Assembly (NCBI GenBank): GCA_020342235.1
Contig: CP073216.1
Span: forward strand, 1,116,001 to 1,180,000
Length of the DNA: 64,000 bases
Reading direction: 5' to 3'
Source of the DNA: Saccharomycopsis phalli
Lineage: Eukaryota > Ascomycota > Saccharomycetes > Ascoideales > Saccharomycopsidaceae
A model generated the notes under the pieces. It saw only the letters and a program-made list of their open reading frames with translations. It had not been told where the DNA came from and made no database searches. Position numbers and translations under genes: made by a program. Below are positions 1 to 8,324 of the stretch, piece by piece. Position 1 is the first letter of the stretch; each line of letters starts with the position of its first letter.

Positions 1-5
1 ACTAA

Positions 6-150
6 CTATACTATACTATACTATACTATACTATACTATACTATACTATACTATACTATACTATACTATACTATACTATACTATACTATACTATACTATA
101 CTATACTATACTATACTATACTATACTATACTATACTATACTATACTATA
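6..150. repeat. CTATA pentanucleotide microsatellite
   Basis: Twenty-nine perfect copies of the 5-base unit CTATA. The array begins almost at the window edge. It is not a telomeric repeat type I recognise, and ordinary unique sequence follows. Confidence 0.97.
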
Positions 151-390
151 CCTCTGTCCTACATCTTCATCTTCATCTTCATCTTGTCAGTCTTACGACT
201 ATCATCAGACGACCTTCAAATGACTAAACATCTCTTGTCAATCATGTCTAGGCCCATTTCCATTATACCGTCTCCTTAAGATAGTCAGATGGATAGTCAA
301 GCAAATTATTTGGTTAGATTGTAAATCCGTATCCAGTTCTTGCATACATTATACATCCATCTTCATTATACATCTACGCTACCAGTTGCC

Positions 391-432
391 CTACTTCATT
401 TACACTACTTCATTTACACTACTTCATTTACA
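391..432. repeat. 14-bp tandem repeat, 3 copies
   Basis: Three consecutive copies of a 14-base unit beginning CTACTTCATTTACA. Confidence 0.9.
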
Positions 433-926
433 CTACTACATTATACATCACATTATACATCTACATCTCTACTATATCTCTACTACACCATCCAACCATT
501 CTAATTCAATTCTAGGATACAAATTGATTGCTTAATACATTCTCTTGACTATCCACCCGACTATACCCAACAAAACCCATTTCTCAAAGGACATGGCTAG
601 ACCATTGGGACAAATTTTCACCAGGCGTAATGGCTAATGTGTAAATTCCTTTAAATATACCATCTACACTACATGCTACGCACACTCCATCTACCAAGTG
701 TTTCATCATTTAGTCAACATTTACAATCCATTGTCAAAGGTCATGTTATCCTCCACATCAACAACACAGACCACTATTCATTTCAGCCAGAATGCTCCAG
801 AATGAACCTTTGGCGTGGTAAACACACAGCTAGCTTTTGACACTGTTTTAGAAATTGAAAAATGTGCCATGTCCAAATGACATGGATCAAAGGTGCAACG
901 CCAATGAATCTTTGACCTAGTGTAGT

Positions 927-1064
927 CAATTTCAGATTGGATACGGTCTTGATCTAAATTGTAACCACTGTGCAATTTCAGATTGGATACAGTCTTGATC
1001 TAAATTGTAGCCACTGTGCAATTTCAGATTGGATACGGTCTTGATCTAAATTGTGACCACTGTG
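927..1064. repeat. 46-bp tandem repeat, 3 copies
   Basis: Three near-identical 46-base units starting CAATTTCAGATTGG at 927, 973 and 1019; they differ at only a few bases, so the expansion looks recent. Confidence 0.95.
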
Positions 1065-1449
1065 CAATTGGCAGGCTGCAACTTGGTCAATTGGTCTGGC
1101 TAGCTCTCTGTCTCCATGTCAAACACTTTGAGGTACTTATTGAGGCGAGCCATGGTATAATGAAACATCTGGTACATTTGTCAATGATCAGGTGTAGTAC
1201 TGTGCTGTGGGTCGCTGCTTCTGTGAGTGAACATGAAGCGGTCAGTATTCAATTTCGTAGTAAAAAAGGGTATAATTTTCATAAACCAATGTCAAACAAT
1301 TCAACAATGCAATTCCAAACTTCTTTATCATTTTCTATTGCTTCAGCAGCTGCTGCTGCTCCTACTGGGAACTACATTGGCTTTGTTCATAGGTCCAGCT
1401 GCTTCTGCTACTAAAGTTCCTTCTGCTCCTGCTGGCTCTCTTTTTTGTT

Positions 1450-1528
1450 CTCTTTTGGCTCTCTTTTGGCTCTCCTTTGGCTCTCCTTTGGCTCTCCTTT
1501 GGCTCTCTTTTGGCTCTCCTTTGGCTCT
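1450..1528. repeat. 11-bp tandem repeat (GGCTCTCCTTT type)
   Basis: About seven units of GGCTCTCCTTT or GGCTCTCTTTT in a row. Open frames across it on both strands are by-products of the repeat. Confidence 0.85.
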
Positions 1529-2045
1529 GATTACGTCCAAGAAATGGCATGGCAAAATCGAGACCGGTAGTCATGTCATTGGACCAGTTTGGATCTTACT
1601 GGAATTGCTGCCAATCGCGTTGGCCATTTCAAGGCAGGCAAAATGATACTTGGTTTTACAATGCTGGAAGGCACAGATATACAATGGATTTATTCACTTT
1701 CTGAAATGCTACCCTTGGTGATATGAATTCTTGAATGAGTGAGACCTTCAACATCACTCTGCAAAAGTGTTTGAAATCATAATAGACAAGGACCACTTAT
1801 TGGTCGTGTTGTGATGAAAAAAGGTCATTGAGACGAAATTACCGAGAATGTACGAGGTTTGATGGCCACATGGTCTGCTATCCGGGCAGGTACTTTTGTA
1901 TGGAGAAAGACCCCACAGGCGTCCAGAATTAATCAATAGGCACACTCAACATAGCAGCGCTGCTCATAGTTTCAGAGTGAAATATCAATATCCTTGGAGC
2001 GTTGTATTGTTATAGACTACAAATATATAATAATCAAAGAGTACT

Positions 2046-2144
2046 GTTAAAGATTGCACCAGTAGAGTATTGGTTAGTTAAAGATTGCGCCAGTAGAGTA
2101 TTGGTTAGTTAAAGATTGCGCCGGTAGAGTATTGGTTAGTTAAA
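2046..2144. repeat. 31-bp tandem repeat, 3 copies plus partial
   Basis: Units beginning GTTAAAGATTGC start at 2046, 2077 and 2108, followed by a partial copy at 2139. A diverged array of about 52 bp x3 lies just downstream (2314-2470). Confidence 0.93.
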
Positions 2145-2741
2145 GGATAATTGTGAGGCAGATGGGGCTACTTGGAAAGATTAAGTATTCATAGAGACAA
2201 TTTCAGCTTGGAGTTCAAGGTGCCGGTAATGTTGCATCAAAATCCTGTGTGTCTATGTCAATGGTGGCTATTTAAAGATGAAACAGTGTGACAGATGAGT
2301 CTAGGAGAGACTGGTCTTTTTAAAATTACTTGTTTACAGATGGTAAAGTTCAACATAGACTACTCAGTCTTTTCAAATTACATTTTACAAATGGCAAAGT
2401 TCATCATTGGAGACTCAGTCTTTTAATCAAAATTACTTGTTTAGATATAGTAAAGCTCATTGTAGGACTTTGCACCATTTGTGGCAGACAGTGCAATACT
2501 CTTGTCTACACCAGCCATATAATCCCGCCAAATTTATTTCAACAACTACATATCCATCTTTGTAATAGAAAATATAAATCTCTAAATCCACATAGCTATA
2601 ACCTTGTATATTATTACGCAAATATATTCCACTCAATCATACTACACTGCACACTGCCTGCGCCCACGAGAAAACGTGACGCTGCATTAGGAGCCCGCGC
2701 TCGGCTAGATAAATCCGCAACCCACTGGCCACCAAAACAAC

Positions 2742-5700
2742 ATGAGTGGTAAGTTGAGCGGCCTCGGACAACGTGCCGGTGGTGGAAAACAGCGACTAAC
2801 AGCAGACAACGGGAGCAGCACGTTTCAGCCGCTCACTGCGGACGAGAAGCAGCTTTACTCGCGGATATTCAAGACACTTGACCAGAACAAGACCGGGACA
2901 ATTAGCGGCGAGGTGGCTGGGCTGACGTTTGAAAAGAGCGGACTCGACTCACAGGTGCTCTATCTGATTTGGGAGCTAGCTGACCGGCAAAACAGCGGAC
3001 AGTTGAGCCAGTTTGACTTTATCCGGGCGATGCGTATGATTGGCCATGTCCAGAGCGGCAAGCCGTTGAGTGGCGCGTTGGCGGACGTACCTGCGCCGGC
3101 GCCGAAGTTTGCCGGGTTGTTTGAGGAGCTCCAGCCGCAGTTTTCGAGCGCGTCGTCGGCCGGGTCCGCGGCCAGCTTCCCGCCGATTAGCGCGGCGGAA
3201 ATCGCCAAGTTTGCGCAGCTCTTTGCGCGGCATGCGCCGGGCCAGCTGACGATTGGCGGCTTGGAGGCGCGGGACATTTTCCTCAAGGCGAAGTTGCAAC
3301 AGATCACCCTCGGGCTCATTTGGAACTTGGCTGACCGCGGCGGCAAGGGCGCGTTGTCACGTGACGAGTTCTGCGTGGCCATGGTGCTTATCCAGGGGTT
3401 CCTCAAGGGCGTGCTCAAGCAGGTGCCGCTGCAGGTGCCGGAGTCCGTGTGGGCCCAGGTGGCACGTGCCGCCGAGGCGCCGAGCCAGCTTCCGCAGCAG
3501 TCCACCGGTAACTTGCTCGGGCTTTCCGAGGCCCCGGTGCGGCGCGTCGCGACCGGCCGCTGGACCGTGACCCCGGCGCAGAAGCTGGAGTTTGACGTGC
3601 TCTTTGCCTCGTTGGACACGACACGTGACGGCGAGCTTGCGGCGGCGGCGGTGGCGCCGTTTTTGATGTCGTCCAAGTTGCTGCAGGCGGATCTTGCCAA
3701 GATATGGGACTTGGCGGATATTTCGGGCAGTGGCAAGTTGAGCAAGGTTGAGTTTGCCGTGTGCATGGCGTTGGTGCAGCGCAAGCTCCGGCAGGAGGAG
3801 TTGCCTGACGTGGTTCCGCAGGAGTTGATTGAGAGTATCCAGGGTGCGCAGGTGTTGCACGCCCCCTCGCAGGGCCTTTCACAGGGCCTTTCACAGGGCC
3901 TTTCACAGACCCCCTCACAGGCCCCCTCACAGGGTCCCTCACATGTGTTCCAGGGCCTTTCTCCAGGCCCCGGGTCGCTGGGCCACGTGACTCCAATCCC
4001 CGGCACACCGTTACATACTGCAGGCAAGTCGTCAATCAACGATTTGGTGGATATTTTCGGCACGCCGGAGAACGTTCCGGTTGTGGTGAATAGTACGGGT
4101 AACTCTGTGGGGTCGTTTGAGCTGCGGCCTTCGCGGAAGTTTAAGCCTGCGTCTAGTTTTGGGCAGCAGATTATACATGAGGGGACTCGGGATGCGGAGT
4201 CGGACAGTGGGGATGATAGTGATATTAGTTATTCGTACAAGCCTAGTGATGCAAAGGGGGTTCTGGGAAGATTGAATGATTCAATTCAAGGAAAGGGGCA
4301 AGTCCAAGGTCAAGGTCAAGGACAAAATCAATTTAGCCAAGGACAAAATCAATTTAACCAAGGACAAAATCAATTTGGCCAAGGACAAAATCAAGGACAT
4401 GGACAAAATCAAGGACATGGACAAAATCAATTTAACCAAGGTCAAAGCCAAATACAAAACCCCAGCCAAAATCAATCCCAATTGGGCCGCAGCAAAAGCC
4501 TATTCGTCCAACCACACACCTCCACCTCCATTTCCTCCCCCTCCATTTCCTCCCCCGATTCCATCCAAAAAGCAGTGCCTCCTCCTCCTCCAGCTCGCTT
4601 TCCCAACGAAACATCCCTGCAAAACCTCTCGTCAACCCTTGCCTCAGTAAACAACAACCTCACCCAGGAACATGTTGCCGTCGCCAATCTCGACTCTCAG
4701 GCAAAATCCATCGAGTCTCAGGTCTCAGAGACCCGTGCCAAGATTGCCAATGCCCAGAGCCAGTTGGCAGCTGTACAAGAAGCACGAGCATCGTATGAGA
4801 GCCGGCTCACACAGGCCAAGGCATTACTTGAGGACGAAACTGTGCAATATGAGGCAATAAAGACCAGCGTGGTTGAATCGCAGCAGGAAAATGAGTCGCT
4901 CCGGCAACAGGCGTCGTTGCTCGAGGCCCAGTACAATAATCACCAGACAGAGTATCAAGCGTACCAAGCACAATTGACTGAGAAGCAGAACGAGAGCGCA
5001 GGGTTCCGGGAGAAGATTGGCACGTTGACTGGTGAAAATAACGACTTGGCGAAGCAGTTGGACGAGATCCGGCGCGCGGTCCGAGACCAGGCGGCGTATA
5101 ACGACGTTCAGGCGCGGCAGACGGAGGTCTTGCGGACCAAGAGCGTTGGTCTTGCGGGGGAGATCCGAGCGGCGGAGCGGGAGTTGCAGGAGCTTCGGAA
5201 AACGGGGGTTGATCTTGAGAATCAGGTTGCGATTGCGCAGCATGAGGTGGAGAAGCAGAGGGGGTTGATTGGCCAATACGAAGCGGAGAAGAAGGAGGTG
5301 ATTGGAAAACGAGAGGTGGAGATTGGACAGCAACGGGCTGTTTTGGAGAGTCTGAATGTGGGACAGGGCAAGGTTTCTGAAGGTCAGGCCAAGGTTTCTG
5401 AAGGTCAGGCCAAGGTTTCTGATAGTCAGACCAAGGTTTCTGAAAATCAAACATTAGCTCATCCATCAGGACAAACCTTGGGACATCCAGATCAAACCAT
5501 GGAACATCCCTTGGAGACTCACATTGCAAACCCAGCTCCAAAGTCCCATCCATACTTGGCCAAGGCCATGGATGTTTCCGAACCACACTCCAGCAGACAC
5601 TTTGGAGAATCGTTTGATATTGACAAGGACAACCACAGCTCTGATTCTCAGCTTGATTCCAAGTTGGACAGTTCTGTGAATCATTCTGAATCCAGATCAG

Positions 5701-7166
5701 TTGAGCCTGGCACTTCTGGAAACATTCCTGGAAACATTCCTGGAAACATTCCTGGAAACATTCCTGGAAACATTCCTGGAAACATTCCTGGTGCTACTAT
5801 TGGTGCCATTGGTGCTGCTGCTGCTGCTGCTGTTACTGCCTCTGCCTCTGCCTCTGCCATTGGCTCCGGATCATCCACTTCAGCAACAACAGCCCTGTCC
5901 GACGCATCCAAAAACCCTTTCCTCAACGGCTACTCCGCAAAACCAGACTTGGCCAGCTTCACCGACTTCCAGCAAGACTTTCCCCAAACTTTTGACGACG
6001 CCAAGTCCCCTGCAAACACAGAAAAGGACACCACCGTCACCAAGGACACCGCCGACAGCACGCCGCCGGCTTCAGACTTCCAGTTCAACGTCCAGAACTC
6101 CGGATTGCCGCCTTATGGCATGTCCATCCCGCGGCCAGAGTCCCTCACCTCCTCGGTGCAAAACAACGCCGCAAACTCTGTCCGAGGCGAAATCGACGAC
6201 GCAGAAATCCAGCCGGTGCTCGAGGAACAAGCTCCAGTCGATCAGAAGGACTGGTTTGACCAGGCAAACAAGCGCACCGTGTCTCAGGAATTGTCCTTCA
6301 CTGGCCGCACCAGCTCAGTGATTTCCAGCGTCACTTCAGATGACCTTTTTACCGACGCAAAGGAGGAGTTGACCTCGCCTGTCGACAAGCTGCACAGCTT
6401 GGGCCCAGCACCAGATCACAACATGCCCGTCAACAAGTCCTCCTCGACTTTGCATGCTGTCGATCTGCTTGATCCGGCTTTTTCTGACCAGTTTGTCTCG
6501 GATGAGACTCCAAAGCGTCCTGCTGACTTGAACGGGCTTGCAAATCACCTGTCGGAACGGTTTACTGGGTCTACAAAGGGTCTCCCTGAGTTGCCCAAGG
6601 ATGTTGCAGATGACTTTGGGGCGCAATTTGATGATTTAAAGCCTGCAAAGGATGACTTTGATTCGCAATTTGATGATTTGAAGCCTGCAAAGGATGACTT
6701 TGATTCGCAATTTGATGATTTGAAGCCTGCAAAGGATGACTTTGGGGCACAATTTGATGATTTAAAGCCTGCAAAGGATGATTTTGGTGCGCAATTTGAT
6801 GATTTGAAGCCTGCAAAGGATGACTTTGATTCGCAATTTGATGATTTGAAGCCTGCAAAGGATGATTTTGGTGCGCAATTTGATGATTTGAAGCCTGCAA
6901 AGGACGACTTTGACTCGCAATTTGCTGACTTGAAACCCGCCAAGGACGACTTTGACTCGCAATTCGCCAACTTGAACCCTACAAAAAATGAGTTTGATTC
7001 ACAATTTGCCGACTTGAAACCTTCCACTGACAACGGCCTCGACGCATTTGACTTTTCCGATCGAAGTTTTGACAAGTCCTTTGACGAGCAATTTACCGAG
7101 AAACCTTTCCAGGCCTCCAAATCCAAGAACGACAATGACGAGTTTGACCAAGCGTTTCTGCTATAA
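2742..7166 (+). CDS. EDE1: EH-domain endocytic scaffold protein Ede1
   Basis: Orthologue of Ede1/Eps15, an early-arriving scaffold at clathrin-coated endocytic sites that binds NPF-motif adaptors at the plasma membrane. The 1,474-residue reading frame has three EH domains near the N terminus (about residues 34-110, 150-225 and 273-350). EH1 and EH3 keep calcium-loop-like acidic residues. A proline/glutamine-rich region with GQNQF-type repeats follows (about 517-577), then a long coiled coil (about 640-870), a GNIP repeat (six copies, about residues 993-1016) and ten 14-residue repeats rich in DDF and QFDDLKP (about 1290-1429). S. cerevisiae Ede1 is 1,381 residues and ends in a UBA domain; none is evident here. 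Three EH domains plus the coiled coil favour Ede1 over Pan1. A GTAAGT just after the start and a CTAAC-AGCAG 40 bases on suggest a frame-preserving 57-nt intron (2749-2805), which would shorten the N terminus by 19 residues. Confidence 0.9.
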   Translation: MSGKLSGLGQRAGGGKQRLTADNGSSTFQPLTADEKQLYSRIFKTLDQNKTGTISGEVAGLTFEKSGLDSQVLYLIWELADRQNSGQLSQFDFIRAMRMIGHVQSGKPLSGALADVPAPAPKFAGLFEELQPQFSSASSAGSAASFPPISAAEIAKFAQLFARHAPGQLTIGGLEARDIFLKAKLQQITLGLIWNLADRGGKGALSRDEFCVAMVLIQGFLKGVLKQVPLQVPESVWAQVARAAEAPSQLPQQSTGNLLGLSEAPVRRVATGRWTVTPAQKLEFDVLFASLDTTRDGELAAAAVAPFLMSSKLLQADLAKIWDLADISGSGKLSKVEFAVCMALVQRKLRQEELPDVVPQELIESIQGAQVLHAPSQGLSQGLSQGLSQTPSQAPSQGPSHVFQGLSPGPGSLGHVTPIPGTPLHTAGKSSINDLVDIFGTPENVPVVVNSTGNSVGSFELRPSRKFKPASSFGQQIIHEGTRDAESDSGDDSDISYSYKPSDAKGVLGRLNDSIQGKGQVQGQGQGQNQFSQGQNQFNQGQNQFGQGQNQGHGQNQGHGQNQFNQGQSQIQNPSQNQSQLGRSKSLFVQPHTSTSISSPSISSPDSIQKAVPPPPPARFPNETSLQNLSSTLASVNNNLTQEHVAVANLDSQAKSIESQVSETRAKIANAQSQLAAVQEARASYESRLTQAKALLEDETVQYEAIKTSVVESQQENESLRQQASLLEAQYNNHQTEYQAYQAQLTEKQNESAGFREKIGTLTGENNDLAKQLDEIRRAVRDQAAYNDVQARQTEVLRTKSVGLAGEIRAAERELQELRKTGVDLENQVAIAQHEVEKQRGLIGQYEAEKKEVIGKREVEIGQQRAVLESLNVGQGKVSEGQAKVSEGQAKVSDSQTKVSENQTLAHPSGQTLGHPDQTMEHPLETHIANPAPKSHPYLAKAMDVSEPHSSRHFGESFDIDKDNHSSDSQLDSKLDSSVNHSESRSVEPGTSGNIPGNIPGNIPGNIPGNIPGNIPGATIGAIGAAAAAAVTASASASAIGSGSSTSATTALSDASKNPFLNGYSAKPDLASFTDFQQDFPQTFDDAKSPANTEKDTTVTKDTADSTPPASDFQFNVQNSGLPPYGMSIPRPESLTSSVQNNAANSVRGEIDDAEIQPVLEEQAPVDQKDWFDQANKRTVSQELSFTGRTSSVISSVTSDDLFTDAKEELTSPVDKLHSLGPAPDHNMPVNKSSSTLHAVDLLDPAFSDQFVSDETPKRPADLNGLANHLSERFTGSTKGLPELPKDVADDFGAQFDDLKPAKDDFDSQFDDLKPAKDDFDSQFDDLKPAKDDFGAQFDDLKPAKDDFGAQFDDLKPAKDDFDSQFDDLKPAKDDFGAQFDDLKPAKDDFDSQFADLKPAKDDFDSQFANLNPTKNEFDSQFADLKPSTDNGLDAFDFSDRSFDKSFDEQFTEKPFQASKSKNDNDEFDQAFLL
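2749..2805 (+). other. candidate in-frame 57-nt intron in EDE1
   Basis: Donor GTAAGT lies 7 bases into the ORF. Branch-like GACTAAC at 2794-2800 is followed by acceptor CAG ending at 2805. The interval is 19 codons without a stop, so the frame stays open either way. Layout and branch-to-acceptor distance match the YSF3 intron at 31381-31426. Removing it brings the protein start close to EH1. Inferred, not proven. Confidence 0.6.
5718..5789 (+). repeat. 12-bp coding repeat (GNIP x6) in EDE1
   Basis: Six exact copies of GGAAACATTCCT encoding Gly-Asn-Ile-Pro, just before an alanine-rich stretch. Confidence 0.95.
6609..7028 (+). repeat. 42-bp coding repeat, 10 copies, in EDE1 C terminus
   Basis: Ten 42-base units, each encoding 14 residues of the form DDF(D/G)(S/A)QFDDLKPAK. 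The first seven are almost identical and the last three diverge. The regularly spaced DDF and QF motifs could act as multivalent binding motifs (inference). Confidence 0.95.
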
Positions 7167-7170
7167 TATT

Positions 7171-7278
7171 GACGTTTCTTGCTCATATTGGTCGTTTGAC
7201 TAGACGTCCTGCTCATATTGATCCTTTGACTAGGCGTCCTGCTCATATTGATCCTTTGACTAGGCGTCCTGCTCTAAT
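7171..7278. repeat. 30-bp tandem repeat after EDE1 stop
   Basis: About 3.5 copies of a 30-base unit containing GACTAGGCGTCCTGCTCATA, starting within a few bases of the EDE1 stop; it probably lies in the 3' UTR. Confidence 0.9.
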
Positions 7279-7434
7279 ACTGTCATCATTGTGACGGAGT
7301 AAATATATATGATACGTAATACTGTCATTTGTTTAAAAACCCTTTTAAAATAATATAGTGTATCGTCAACACGTACCAAAGCACCTTGATTATAATTGGT
7401 TTTCCATCATATTATTCTTCCCAGCTGTACTGAT

Positions 7435-7780
7435 TATAATTAATTTAATTAATATTTATATAAGGCTATAGCTATACTAGGCTTCCAGAGGTTTATACTT
7501 TGCCGTCAAAGACAAAGGACGGCCATGTAGTAGTTGAAAACTCTACAACAGAGATGTAAACTCTTGACTAGAGCTTGTAAATATATAAGGTAATGGGTAT
7601 TGGAGGGCAATGAGCTTTTCCTGGGTCGTAAGTGACCTGTCTCAGGGTATATAGCACGGTTATCCTCCTAACGAGTTGTAGCCAAAAGGAAAACACCAGT
7701 TCAGCACAGATGAGTAGAATCCTATAAGATTTCTAAGCTTCGCTTCATCTGAGAAATAGACGCGAGCTTGAGTAATTGTA
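7435..7780 (-). mobile_element. dispersed repeat family 2, probable LINE-like 3' end
   Basis: Diverged copy of a repeat also seen at 37125-37390 (+), 54520-54740 (-), 55255-55575 (-) and 57990-58140 (+). Shared blocks read, on the element strand, GGACGG-type sequence, then AGCCTAGTATAGCTATA, then an A/T-rich tail. Younger copies end in ATT or ATA triplets, as LINE 3' tails do. No coding part is preserved. Confidence 0.6.
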
Positions 7781-8324
7781 CTGGCGCAAAGAGACGTCTT
7801 TTTAGGATCACCATAAAATACTCATCTTTTGTATCTTGTCAAAGGCAATAGTCTATCCATTCCATTCTACAGAGAACGAGTCTCCTTTTAAGTATAGTCC
7901 GATTTTCAATAGTCAAGCGAGTATATTTCAGCAATTTCCCAGTTCGTATCCTAGTTACTATATTATAAGATTTCATATTACAATTATTTTTGGACCTCGT
8001 AAGGGATGGCTAAAAGAGCATATCTTGTATCAAGAATGTTCTTTCCTTACGTATAAATGGTAGACTTTTCTTTGAATAGTCAAGCAAAGGTATTTTCGTG
8101 ATTCACCAACTTGAATCCTTCCATGCTACAGTCGGTGGTTGACTGACAAGGAATGCGTAATCCAATGGAGAATTGAATTCAGCTGAGGGATGCTTTGAAA
8201 AATTCAGCGAAATTGATACTGTGGAGTTGGAATATTCAGCGAAATTGGAATAACACCAGTTATATTTGGGCAGATGAGCAAATGTCAATTGTAGACATAT
8301 TTCAATGTTGTATATTTCCAACTC
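7781..8324. other. intergenic, nothing recognised
   Basis: A/T-rich spacer between the family-2 repeat and the stop of the MNN1-like gene. Short open frames only; no tRNA or repeat array seen. Confidence 0.6.

Larger units (their letters stand above)
151..2741. other. gene-poor region upstream of EDE1 with minisatellites
   Basis: No convincing coding region; the longest open frames are short and lie in repeats. It holds a 14-bp unit x3 (391-432), a 46-bp unit x3 (927-1064), an 11-bp GGCTCTC-type array (about 1450-1528), a 31-bp unit x3 (2046-2144) and a diverged unit of about 52 bp x3 (2314-2470). The last few hundred bases presumably contain the EDE1 promoter. Confidence 0.7.

Noticed and set aside
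6-150. CTATA array as a telomere
   Set aside because: Simple pentanucleotide without G-rich strand character, followed by ordinary sequence and genes; better read as a microsatellite at an arbitrary window edge.
2960-4063. Long minus-strand open frame (367 codons) opposite EDE1
   Set aside because: Produced by the G/C-biased codon use of EDE1 EH domains on the other strand; low-complexity Cys/Arg/Ser protein with no domain.
7628-7675. GTAAGT followed by CCTAAC-GAG as an intron
   Set aside because: Falls within the family-2 repeat with no coding or RNA exon on either side.
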